The position numbers were made by a program, and so were the translations under genes. Below the pieces are notes generated by a model. The model made no database searches. It was not told where the DNA came from and saw only the letters and a list, made by a program, of their open reading frames with translations. From Ustulina deusta (lineage: Eukaryota; Ascomycota; Sordariomycetes; Xylariales; Xylariaceae), in assembly GCA_023159155.1 (NCBI GenBank), contig JAJNNX010000001.1, positions 1,178,001-1,242,000 on the forward strand: a DNA stretch of 64,000 bases, written 5' to 3'. Position 1 is the stretch's first letter; the number at the start of each line of letters is the position of its first letter. Shown here in pieces: positions 49,500-61,852 of the stretch.

Positions 49500-51850
49500 T
49501 TTTATCCGAAGAATTTTAGAACTAAGCAAAGATTATAAGCACCTAGTGCTATACAATGCCTATTAAGGCGTACTAAGCAATTAATAAAATTAAAAAAACA
49601 TATAGCCCCTTTTGTTATATATACAACATACTAAAAGCCAAAATTAATAATTATATAAAAAATAAATTAATTTTTTAAATAGCAATTAAAGCCCTAAATA
49701 ATACCGCTAGGCCAAACAGCCTTATATTAACCCTCCTTGTTTTTAAAGCTTACCTTAAAATTAATTAAGATTTATTTCTTTTACTTAATATTATACAAAA
49801 AGCTAAAACAATTAAAAAGGCTATAAAAATATTACGTAATAAAAAAACAAAAGTTAAAATCAACTGTGCGATTAATTAATATAATAGGCTAGCTTTATAT
49901 AATATATTTTTATTGCTTCTATATAACGAAATAATAATATAACAGAAAAAAAAAAGCTAAAATAAACTATATAAAATTAAATTAATTAAAAGATCTAATA
50001 TAATTATTAATTTAATAAATAGCTTAATTAAGTTTAAATAGATATAAATTAAGCTTTATTATTATATAACTAAAAAAAATATCCTGGACGAATATACTAA
50101 AAAATAAAATAAACTATAACTTTTTTAAGCTTTTATTATATATAAAAAACGTAAACAACCCCTAAAAGCTATAATATTTTATATAACCTTTATATAATAA
50201 ATTAATTAACTATTTTTAACTCCTAAAAAAGAATAGAACTATGCTTTAGCTATTAAGCTATATAAAAACAGTATTATTAATATATTTGGAGCCCTATTCA
50301 AAAAATCTAATACTACTAAAATTAATAATCTTATTATATAAGATATATTCTAATTTATAAAATATAATCTAATAAAATATAGCAATATTTATATTTTTAA
50401 GTTCTAGCTTATATAAAAAATAAAAAAAAAAACAACTAAACTATATAAAAAGTTCTAACTTATTATATAAAGCTATAATAATACTAAAAAAAAAAAAATA
50501 CTTATTTAGTTACTAATAATCTAGCAAATAAGCTAAAAACTACTACTTGCACTAGAACTTTTTCTAATTTACAACTTTAATATTTTAAGTAAACTTTAAA
50601 ATATTATATAAATATATATATAATCAAAAAACAAATTAGCCAAAAAAATCTTTACATAACTGCTGTCCGAACTAAAATCGAAATATTCTAATAGAACAAT
50701 CCTATAGATTATATAACCTTTATATAAACTTGCTAAATTAAGTCTATACTAGTTCAAAATATACTATTAGCACTACTATAAAAAGCTCGGTATAATTATT
50801 TCTATATATAACCTATACCTACTTTTTATTAAAGAACCTTTAAACAACTTTAATATTACTAAACTACAAACAAATAATATATTTAGCTTTATATCGCTAG
50901 GCTTCTTAAAAAAAAAAAAATACAAATTATAGCAAGCTAAGTTTCGTACGAAACTAAACAAAATACTTTAGCTAGGTTACTTTATAAAGTTTAATAACAA
51001 ACAAATTATATTTTTATTTAAAAAAAATATTATTTTAACCTAAAAAAGCCAAACAAACTAATTAGACTAGATTAACTTTTATATAACTAATTTTATATAG
51101 TAATACGTTTTATAATAAGCAAAAAATATATATATTAATAATATTTGCCAGCCTAAGGTAGCATACAACCTATATATAACTACTTATATTATATATCTTA
51201 AGCTATATAATATCAAAAATTTAAACCAAAAAATCTAGTAATAAACAAATAATAAAAATTGCAGCTTAACCTTTGTACTAATAAACTTATATTATATAAA
51301 GCTGTTTATTTTTATAGATAGGTTATTTATAAATAATATAAATATAACTTTTTAACTTAGATTTATAATTGTACTAGGGACTAAACGTTATACAAAAAAG
51401 AATTCGAGCTTTAAAATCCAAAAAAATATTATATACTAAAATTTAAACAAGTATAAAAAAATAACTAAAAGCATATTTACAAATAAATTATATAGCATAG
51501 TTAATAGTTTTAATAGTAGTATTGCCTTTTATATAATACTTTTAAAAATCATAACTATGCTATAACTATTCCTAATTCTAGCTGTTTTATATTCCGATTT
51601 ACAATTGTTATACAATTGTTTTGTTAAGCTTAATACTACGCAAAAAAAACGCCTAATAATTAATATTATATTATTAAAAAAATTATATAAAAAATAAAAA
51701 ATCTCCGAAATATAATAAATCAATAACAAAAATAATCTAGTTAATATATTTACAAAAAAAATACTAAACCAAACATTAGAAACCTTTGTATTAATAAACA
51801 AATTAACTATATAAATAGAAACGTTTATTAATAAAACGTAAAAAATTATA
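49500..51850 (+). pseudogene. Copia-2 pol remains
   Basis: Reading through stops: an integrase-side block near 49,560-49,750 (TYSPFCYIYNILKAKI, then AIKALNNTARPN), a CAIN block near 49,860, reverse-transcriptase sequence near 50,600-51,150, and a Copia RNase H region at about 51,260-51,850 (LTFVLIDLYYIKLFIFID, IVLGTKRYT, SIFTNKLYSIVNSFN, then KTPNN and NRNVY blocks). The short minus-strand frame at 51529-51801 is a shadow of this region. Confidence 0.8.
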
Positions 51851-53087
51851 TATAACTATAGCATTTATAAAAAAAAAAAATTAGAAGTATAAAAACAACA
51901 TATAATAAATTAACTCTAAAAAAAAAAAAAAAACATAAACGCTACTTTTTCCTATTTTTTTTTCCTTATTTTTTTTATTATATAACTAATTTACCTCTTT
52001 TTTTTCAAACGTAATAATTATACTAAGCGCTATACAAACGCTAAACATACGCTACACAAGTATTACCCTAGAACCTAATAATCTAGCAATAGCCGCAAAA
52101 CAAGTAACCACTGCGTACTACACAAATATTCTTTATATATGCAGCAATAGTAGTACTACGCAACTAAATAAAAATTATATAAAAATAACCCTTCTAGCAA
52201 AGAATAAGCGTAATTAAATATATAAAAAGCATATTAGCAAGCATCCAGATCTATATATTAACCAATAATATAATAGCAACCTAAGTTTTATTAGTTTATA
52301 TATAAAAAATAAAAAATATTAGTAATACACCAAAACAAACATATATATAACAAAAAAACAAACATATATATCAATGCATAGCGCTATAATAAGCTAATAA
52401 TTATTAGAATTGTTTATTAGTAGTAATACTATATAATAGTTGCTATTCTAGCTAATAATTCTTAGCATATAACCACTATTACTAAAAAGCTAAATAGTAT
52501 CTATTATATAAATATATATATATATATATATAGTATATAAAGACAAGCAAACATACAAAGTAAAAAATTTTAAAAAATAATAAAAAAACAAAAAGCAATA
52601 GGAAACTTAAGTACTTTTTTATATATAAGTCCTCCTACGCACAAGCCAACCTAACTTCTAATTAATTAATTTCTTTTTATACAAATAACTTGCCTAGTTA
52701 ACCAAACATAAATAACCTTAAAAGCTTTTAACTAGTAACTGCCTATATAAAGCCTACTAACTAGACAAGCTAGCTAATTATAAACCTTACTATTATATAA
52801 AATAAGAATAAATATTTAGTTTTGATTTAATCCGTTATTAAGTAATGTTTAGCTTATAGTTTTTGATTAACTATATAGCTAAAGTAGTAGTTTTGCAATA
52901 TTATTATATAACTTTATTAAAAAAAAATGATTTATTAATTTAGTAGCTATATATATAAACTAAATTACTAATCTAGTTGCTTTTTTAATAGTTAAACTTT
53001 TATATATATATTTAAGCAGTTATATAATTGCTTTTTTTTGTTTTTTTTATATAATAAGCAGTTATAACTAAAAAAAAAAATAGCTAG

Positions 53088-53388
53088 TATTAGAATAATT
53101 AGTATTAGTTATAACTTTATTATATAACTTGTATAGAGTGTAAGTTTATGCTTGGCTGTTATATAGATATTAGCTGGACTTTGGCCGGACAAAAAGGACT
53201 TTATTTTTTTTTTGTTATGTTAGTTCGTATAATAGCGTAAGTTTTTACATAAATATAAAAGACTTATGCTTTATATAAATATTCTTTTTTTTTTTTTTTT
53301 ATATAGATAATATAATATAATATATTATATTTTGTCTATGCGCGTTATTTGTTTTATATACGATATATTATATATAGCCCATTCAATA
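53088..53388 (+). repeat. Copia-2 3' LTR
   Basis: 301 bp. More mutated in its first half than the 5' LTR (starts TATTAG, and the hairpin is broken), but it keeps GCGCG and CCCATTC near its outer end. Confidence 0.9.
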
Positions 53389-53393
53389 TAAAG

Positions 53394-56338
53394 TATATTT
53401 TTATATAATTATTATATATTTTTAATTTAAAGATTATAGTTATATATTATAAATATTAATTATTTGTTATTTTATAATAAAATTAGAAAAAATAGTTGTA
53501 AATATTTATAATTAAGCAATTTAAATTGTTATTATAGCTATTATAGTAAACTTAAATATTTATTATTTTAATAAAATTTAATTTTAAAAATAGTTTATAT
53601 ATAGCTTAATAATAAAGCATAAATTAAGTATTTAAAATAGTTAGTTTGATTCTAATTATATAAATTTTTTATAAGTTTATTTTTATTAATTTGTTAAAGT
53701 TTTAGGCCAATATAATTATTAAATTAGTTAAATTTTTAAGTAATAAAGCTAAGTATTTTTAAGTAAAAATAAAATTAATTAATTTTTTATTATTATTATT
53801 TTAAATATAAATTATTAAGTTAAAAGTTTTGTTTTTTATAATTTTATTATTATTTAAAAGTTTATATTATTTTAGGTACTATAATATTAATAGCTAATAC
53901 TGATTAGTTATATTTAGTTAGCTAGTTTTTTTATTTAATCTTATAATATAATTTATAGTTATATGTTTGTTTTGCTACTATATTTTTAATTTTTTATTTA
54001 TTTGAATTATTTATAAGGTCTAGCATAAATAGGTTATATATAGTATTAGTTTTTTAAAGCTTAAGTAGTTAAATAAAAAAAATATTATAAAAATAAGCAT
54101 ATTATATTAGAAATGTAAAGCGATACGTTTACGATCTAATATAGCTAAGGATCTAAAATAGGCTAATAAACTTAGGTATAAGTTTAAGATATTTAAAACT
54201 TAAGTTTTTTATAAATAATACTACTATATTTTTGATTTTATAAGTTATAAGTTTATATTTAATATTATAATATTTTTAATGCTTTTTAACTATAATTTAC
54301 TACTAATTTTTTAAGTTATTTTTAATAGTTTGTAGTTTTTGTAATTGTTTTTATATTGCTAGCACCCCTTTTAAAGTAAAATTGTTTTTAATAAATAGTC
54401 TAAACTCTAATATATAGTTATATAAAGCTTTAAAAAATGATTTATTAGTTATATTATTAATAGTTAAGTTGATTATAAAATATATTTAAAGAAATAATTA
54501 TAGCTAATTAGTTTATTTATTATTAATAAAGCATTTAAAGTAGTTTTTAATTGTTTAATTTATATGTTTTGTTTGCTTATTAGTTTTGGAATAAAATATA
54601 ACTAAATATCTTTTTTTGATTTTAAAGTAATAGTATAGGTTTGATTAGAAATAATTAGTAAAAAAAAAGCTATAGTCTAATATAATATTTATAGAACTTT
54701 TATAAATATATTTAATTTTTTAATAAAATAAGGTAATAAGTTATATTAAAGTTATTTTAATATTAATAAAAAATAAATATATTAATTTAATAAATCTATT
54801 AATAATTATTAAAATATAATTAATTTAGTAGTTTTTATAAAAAGTTAAAAGCAGTCTAACTATAAAGTTTATAAATAGTTTTTATATAAGAGCTCAAAGT
54901 ATAAATAGGATATTAAGTTTGCTATATTTTTAGTAATATTTTATTTTTAATTTAAAATATATTATATAACTACTTATATAGTTATTAATATTTGTTTTTA
55001 TTTTTAGTTAAAAAAACTTATATTATAGTAGTTTAAGTATAAATTTTTGTTTAAAATGCCCTATTAATAAATTATTATAATATAATTTAATAAACTAGAA
55101 ATAAATAGATTTTTTAAAAAAAATATAAACTTTATTTTTATAATATAAAAAAGATTTTTTTATTATTTATTAAAAGTTTATAAGCTTTTTAATATTAATA
55201 CACTTTTTAATTAATTTATATTTAAAGTTTTTTTATTAAATATTTTAGATTATATTTTATAAGCTTTATAATATATTTAGATTTTAAAAGTTTTTATTAT
55301 TTGTAGCTATTTATATTTATATATATATAATTGTTTATATAAGAATAGTTCTTTTTTTGGAGGGTTAGGCAGTATATATTTTGTTTATTAATATTTTTGG
55401 GTATTTATTAGAAATTTTGGTTTATATTATTGCAATTTTTTTTTTTAGTATTAGAAAAAAATTAGTATTTTAGGGCAAATTGCCTATATAATTAGGTTAA
55501 CGTAATAAAAAATTAGCTTTGTTTTGTTTGCTTTGCTTATATTTAATAATAAAATTAAAAACAACTAAATATATATATTAATAAGCTTGCTTCTTATTTA
55601 GTTTTAGAGTTTTTATAAATATTTAAAAATTGCTATAGTTAGTTAATATTTTGATTAATAATTTATTTTTTTAAAAATAATGCTATTAATACTTAAAATA
55701 TTTTATAATTGCAAATATTTTTTAATTTAAGGTTTTATAGTTTAATTTTATATTAATAAACTTATAAAAATAAAACATAACAAAATACTATTTATTTTGA
55801 TTATTTTTTCAAAAAAGGTTTTTTGTTAGTATTGCTTTAAAAGAATTGGTTTTTATTAATATTTATTTTTTAGGGTTAAAATATATAAAAAGAATAGCTT
55901 TTTAAATAAGTCCTAGAGCTTTTTAAAAGCTTTTACTATAGGACGATTTAAAAAAATTTGATTTTTTTTTATTTTAGTTATGCTTTTTTTTAAATACTAA
56001 GTTAAAAGAGCAATAATTTAAAAATATTTTTTAATAAAGCGCTAATAAAAGTTATAAAACTTTAAAAACTATTATAACTTATAATAAAAACTAAAAAATA
56101 ATTATTATTTAATTATATTAATATAACTAAAGTTTATTTTAATATTTTAACTAAATATAATATATTTAAAAAATTTAAGTTTTTTTTAGTAGAACTAATA
56201 TTTTAAAGGCTTAATATATAGTTTAATATTTTAAAGTTTTTTAATAATTTTTTAGATATGTTTTATATAGGATTTCTTGTTTATAAAAAATATAAAAATA
56301 TTATTTAAATATATAATATAAAATATATTCAAAATATT
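53394..56338 (-). mobile_element. Gypsy retrotransposon remnant (minus strand), RIP-inactivated
   Basis: On the minus strand, reading through stops, a Ty3/Gypsy RNase H block lies near 55,900-55,500 (ETDANSFKAILTK, then HPVAF-like YFYKF and KQNKANFLLR, corresponding to the usual ETDAS, PVAFYSRKL and KQN.ADALSR). The integrase lies near 54,830-54,300 (NINRFIKLIYLFF; TNKQTKHINQTIKNYFKCF, the degraded PQTDGQTERTNQTLEQYLRCY). Reverse transcriptase should begin to the right and appears cut at 56,338 by Copia-3. No Gypsy LTR was found in the window. Confidence 0.75.
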
Positions 56339-56634
56339 TGTTGGAATAACTAGAATTAGTTACAACCTTATCGTATAACTTGCACGGAGTGCAAGTTCAC
56401 GCTTGGCTGTTATACAAATATTAGCCGGACCTTGGCCGGACAAAGGGGACTTTACTTCCTTTTTATTATATTAGCTCGTATAATAACATAAGTTTTTATA
56501 TAAATATAAAAAACTTATGTTTTATATAAATATTTTTTTTTTTTATATATAAATAATATAGTATAATATATTATATTCTATCTATGTGTATTATTTGTTT
56601 TATATATAATATATTATATATAGCCTATTTAATA
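56339..56634 (+). repeat. Copia-3 5' LTR
   Basis: 296 bp, same family as the Copia-2 LTRs. It keeps a perfect hairpin (56377-56397) in which both arms changed symmetrically relative to Copia-2. Confidence 0.88.
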
Positions 56635-56773
56635 CTAATTAGTGGTTATAAAAGTATTTGTATAATTATAGAAGCACTATAAATTAGCAAAAGTAAAAAT
56701 AGAATCTAACCTATAGTATAAATAGGTTTTTATATTGTACTTTAAATTTTTACTGTATAATTATTTTATTTTT

Positions 56774-56936
56774 TTTAACGGAGCATCGGGGTAATCGTAC
56801 GAAATAAAGCAAATATTTTACTTTTTTTAACGGAGCATTAAGGTATTTAATTGTTGTAAAAAAGAGGGAAGATTTGAACTTCTGCTGTATAATTATTTTA
56901 TTTTTTCTAACGGAGCATTGGGGTAATATAAAAAAT
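56774..56936 (+). repeat. Three copies of a TAACGGAGCAT motif in the Copia-3 leader
   Basis: TTTTTTAACGGAGCAT, followed by (C/T)(G/A)GGGTA or AAGGTA, occurs near 56,774, 56,824 and 56,913. The first and third also share the preceding CTGTATAATTATTTTATTTTTT. These words keep C and G although the surroundings are mutated. I do not see them at the same place in Copia-2. Confidence 0.6.
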
Positions 56937-59617
56937 AAAAAAAGATAGTATATAGTTGTACTAACCTTAATTATATTGTTGTATAATAGTTAAACAATTT
57001 TATTATTTTTTTATTATTTTTTTTTTATTTATTTCTATCCTACTTTATTATAGCATTAGATATATTTTACAATATAACTAAAATAGCTAAATCGGACGTT
57101 TTTATTATATATAAAAAACTTGCTAAAAAATATAACATAAGTATAAAGAATATATAAAAATATTTTAATTTTAAGTACTAAGGGAAAGATATTAACCTAA
57201 GCACTGCAATATAAAAAATGCTAAATATATAAATAGTTTTTTAGATTAAAAAATATATTTATTTGCTAACTAACGTATAACTATTTAAATAAGCGTACGA
57301 AAAAGATTTTAAAAACTAGATAGAACAAAATTTTAAAGATATATATTATAACTTATATATAAAATTGTTCTAGATTATCTAGTAATAAAGCGTACAAATA
57401 TAAACAAACAAAAGATTATATTTAAAAAACTTTAAAATAATTATACGAAGTAAATCTAAAAGTATAAAAAGTTTTTTAAAACTTTTAATTATTTAATCTA
57501 TTTTTTTTATTTTTTATATAATAACTTTTAGTTTTCTTTATATTAAGTTAACAATTTTGACCTATTTTTTAGCCTATTTTTATATTTCGGCTTATACTAA
57601 CTTTTTAGTTTATTATATAAACTAAACTAGAACTGCTTATTAGGCAACTAGAACTTATATAGTTTGAACTTATTTAGAATATATAATTTTAGACCCCTAA
57701 GAACTATACTGCTTTATTTATACGACCTACTATTAAGTTTTAGAATATTTCTGAACTTATATATAGTTATATAATAAGGGCAAGTTATAAGCTGAACTTT
57801 TAACTAATATATAAATATTTTATTATTTATAACCTTTTTTAGACCTTTATATAATAGGCATACTTTTATATAATATTAGACCTTATACTAAATAATTTTT
57901 TTTGGATCTATTTTTTATAAGAGATATACGAAACGGGATAATCTTTTTTAAAAAGTATGCGATTTTTTAGAAAATATAGAAAAAAAAAAAAACTATATAG
58001 GCTAACTATATAACTTATTTTATAATAAGGCATGTTTATTTATAAATATTTATTAAAGATTTAGTATTATAAAAGATTAATATTACGTAGTATTTCTGAT
58101 AATTTTTAAAGGTTATATGGAAGATTTTTATATTTATTAAATTAGACCTAAGAAAACTTGGAATAAGATCTATTATATAATAAATGTTTATTTTAATACT
58201 AATATAAATTATAGCTAGTATTAAGCTAACTAGATTATAATTATTTTTATATAAATAAAAAAAAAAACTTAGATTTAGTACTATATGAAGTACTAGAGCT
58301 TATGATTAATAAGCTTGCGAAAATATAATAAGTATTTGGTACAAGTTATTAAAAAAAAATCTAATTTAGTATAATTGTTATACAAATATATTAAAAAGTA
58401 CTAGAACTAGCTATAGCTTTTATATTTTAAAAGCTAATAAGCAAAGGTTTTTTTTTGGACTTTTAAGTATATATTTAAGTAGTAACTAATAATATATTAA
58501 AAAGTTTTATATAAAAAAATAACAATATTTATTTTATAGACTAGAGGTATAATTAAAGTAATTATATAAAAAGCTAATAGTACGGATTTTTTAGATTTTT
58601 AAGCAAACTACGCATAAAGCGCTATAACCCGAAAGATTAAAACATTTAAAGTTATTATATAAATAAAAAATGCTTTATATGTTATAAAAAGAAATATTAG
58701 TTAATAAAGTATATTTTTTAAAAATAAGCTTATATAAAAAACTAATATTTTAATTTGTATAAAATAATTAATAAAATAGAACTTATACCTAAAAAGTTTT
58801 TAGTATATTTTATAAACTTTAAAAAATACTTAAAACTAGACAAAAGCAATAAAAATATTAAAAAGGAATTTGGGAGCTAATCAACCTAATTTTTTATAAA
58901 TAATATTTTTATTTACTATATAACTAAAAAAAATATTTAGAACTATAAAACAAATATATTGTCTAACTAGTTTATTTTTAATAACTAGTATTATATAAAA
59001 TATTAAAGTAAACTATAGAATATAAGCGCTTTAAACTATTTAATAGTAAAAAAAATATAGCTTAAAGCTTATTTTAGGATTTATTTTTATATAGAAATTA
59101 GCTAAATACTAGGCAGTGCTTATATTTGTTTTAGTAGCAATAATATAATTATTGCTATAAGTACTATATAAATAAAAAATTTATTTAGTATAATAATATA
59201 TTATATTTTAGATAGCCCGATACTATTTTTATTTTTGCTAAAAAATACTAACTGTTTATAAGTTTATTTTAATAATATAAAAAATATTATTATATAAAAA
59301 AACAAAAAGATTATTCTTATTATATATAAATAAAAATATTTATTTTTTAATATAAGCTTTTATAAAGCTGGACTATATTTTATTAAAACAGAATTATAAT
59401 AATTATATTATTAATTTAAATACTTTTATATAAAAAAACTATATAAAATGCTTAGTTATATAAGATATAATATAAATTAATTAATTTTAAAAAAAATCTA
59501 AAAGTTTTATTATTACTACTAGTTATATAACTAAAAATTTTAATAATTTAAGTTTTTAATTAAAAATAATTATAATTTTAATTATAAAGTTATAATTAAT
59601 ACTATATAAATAACATA

Positions 59618-61466
59618 GGACACAAGCTAATTGCTAACACAAGTCAATTGCCAACTTTTTTGCATTTTTATACGCTTTTTTTTTAATTACTATTTTTATA
59701 ACCAATAATAATAGCACTTTCTTAGAACAAAACAGACTTATAGCTTATATTAAAAGCTCTTAATTGCAATAAAAAATTAACTGTTAATTATATAGCACAA
59801 ATTTATAATGTTCCTTATATAACCCTTCGCAATCGGCGCACTAGCAAACAAACCTAACAAATATTTATTATATAATATTAAAAATTAACCGAACTCAAAA
59901 AAAATACTATTATATAATATATTATAGATTTAGTTTTATAATTTTTTTTATTTTAAATAAGTAGTATTAAAAATATAGCTAATTAACTGCTATATAAACA
60001 TAATATACTTAAGGTTAGCGTTAACTAGGCTTTAAACTTTATATAACAATATTTTATGCTTAAAATATATTTTAATTAAAAAATTAATTACTAGCAAGTC
60101 TTTTGCAAAAATCCTATTATATATAATAAATAGTTTAAGTTTATATAAAATATAATAATTAAATATAATATTTTAGAAGAGAATATCTATAATTTTAATA
60201 AAACAGGCTTTATAATAGGCCAAATCTTATCTAAAATAGTTATAACAATGTCTGACCAGCACAAACAATTAAGGGCTATTTAGCTAAGCAATCGCAAATA
60301 GTTAACTATTATTTAAGGTGTTAGTTTGTATAGCTATATAGTTCTGCTATATATTATTTTAACAGGCAAAACCTACTTTTTGTCCTAATATACCAATAGC
60401 TAACTACTATATAACTAAAGAATTATAGTTATAAAAAATAGGTAACAATAAATAAACAAAGTCTAAATTAGATTAACTATTTTAATTTATATATAGCTAG
60501 TTATATAAAAGGTATTTATTGCTTATTAATCCTTAATAGCTACAAAAGCTATTATTTAACTAATTTTAAACTATATTGCAAAAACCATAATATTATTATT
60601 TTTTATATACCTGCTTATTTGTTATACTAACTTTAACTTTTTAATATTAGTTATTTTGGCTTATTAAAACGTTTATATATAAAAAAAATCAATAATTTAA
60701 TACGGACACATATTACTTATATTACTAAAAAAGATTTTTTTGTTACGTTTTATAAAGTATATAAAGCTTTTATAATAAAATCTAATATTTAAAAAAGTTT
60801 TAGAAACACTAGATTAGTGCTATATAATCCAAAACATATATTTTCCTAGCTTAAAGTCCAATTGCTAACTAAAACATCTTCTAGATCGTCCAACGGACCT
60901 TCGGTTCTTTGGCAATCAAAAACTCCGTACAATACAACTAATATATAATTATAAACTAAATATATTAAAAATAAGGTTATATAATATTAAAATAGCTTGC
61001 CAAGTGCTATTTTAAATACTATTAATCATATTACAAAAAATATAACGCTGCTTGTATATAAGGTTGCATTATTAGAAAAAGAGGTTGCTAAACTTTATAT
61101 AGCAAATAAAATACTTAACTAACGCCGCTGTACAAAAAAAAAACATATATAGAATAAAAAATCACTTACTATATAAAAAAAACAAGATTTTAAAACCGAA
61201 CGGGCTATTAAAAAACAAATAACAAAAAAAATACAGCAAAGTAGTTGTTGTACAAAAGGGAGTACATTGCATATACAACAATATAGAACATATAGCAAGC
61301 CCGGACATAACTTGCGCACTTGTTCAAATGCTATAAAAACATCTAGCAATAATATTTCCGATTAGATCTAATTGATTTTTTGTATTATAGTTGAATTATT
61401 TAACTTGTATATACAAAAGTATAAAAAAGTTGGCAATTGACTTGTATTAGCAATTAGCTTATGTCC
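59618..61466 (+). mobile_element. Fot1/pogo-type (Tc1-mariner) DNA transposon, RIP-degraded, inside Copia-3
   Basis: 44-bp terminal inverted repeats begin GGACA(C/T)AAGCTAATTGC at 59618 and in complement at 61466; the two ends differ at only two C/T positions. They are flanked by TA on both sides (59616-59617 and 61467-61468), the Tc1/mariner target duplication. Total length 1,849 bp matches Fot1-type elements, and the transposase remains lie between the repeats. Confidence 0.88.
59700..61340 (+). pseudogene. Fot1/pogo-like transposase remains
   Basis: Reading through stops: a helix-turn-helix block (VPYITLRNRRTSKQT, degraded VPRTTLRGR) near 59,810; a CENP-B-like DNA-binding half; the DDE start NIYNFNKTGFIIG near 60,190 (usual YNFDETGF, with Asp and Glu changed); ITMSDQHKQLRAI near 60,245; LIATKAII near 60,540; RNTRLVLYNPKHIFS near 60,820 (usual F.GAGLVPFDPERV). 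A basic C-terminal part runs near 61,070-61,330 and ends with a CxxxGH-like Cys/His block. Confidence 0.8.
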
Positions 61467-61554
61467 TACATTAAAAAATAAACAAATTTTATATATAATT
61501 AATATAGCTATATTATTTTAAGCTATAACTTTTTTTAAATTAATATTTATATAA

Positions 61555-61852
61555 TATTGAATGGGCTATATACAATATATTATACATAAAACAAATAATA
61601 CGCATAGATAGAATATAATATATTATACTATATTATTTATAAAAAAAAAAAAAAAAAATTTTTATATAAAGCATAAGTTTTTTATATTTATGTAAGAGCT
61701 TATACTATTGTATAAGCTAACATAACAAAAAAGAAATAAGGTCCTTTTTGTCCGGCCGAAGTCCGGCTAACATCTATATAATAGCCAAACATAAACTTGC
61801 ACTTTATATAAGTTATATAATAAGGTTATAACTAATACTAGTTATTCTAATA
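61555..61852 (-). repeat. Copia-4 3' LTR
   Basis: 298 bp, complement of the TGTTGG-family LTR: TATTGAATGGGC at its left edge and GTTATTCTAATA at its right. The CCGGCC words are retained; the hairpin is partly broken. Confidence 0.88.

Larger units (their letters stand above)
46084..53388 (+). mobile_element. Copia-2: complete LTR retrotransposon, 7.3 kb, RIP-inactivated
   Basis: LTRs 46084-46382 and 53088-53388 (start TGTTGG; end CAATA, probably CAACA before RIP) are flanked by the target duplication TAAAG at 46079-46083 and 53389-53393. The internal protein remains are Copia-type and point rightwards. A ~1.2-kb non-coding tail lies between the RNase H and the 3' LTR. Confidence 0.9.
56339..61554 (+). 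mobile_element. Copia-3: second copy of the Copia-2 family, interrupted, 3' end not seen
   Basis: The 5' LTR is 56339-56634. The following leader (TAATTAGTGGTTATA...) and internal DNA from about 57,480 to 59,610 parallel Copia-2 from about 47,190 to 49,330. The body is split by the Fot1-like transposon (59,618-61,466), resumes for about 85 bp (TAAACAA..., TTTTTAAATTAATATTTATATAA), and is cut at 61,554 by Copia-4. Confidence 0.82.
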
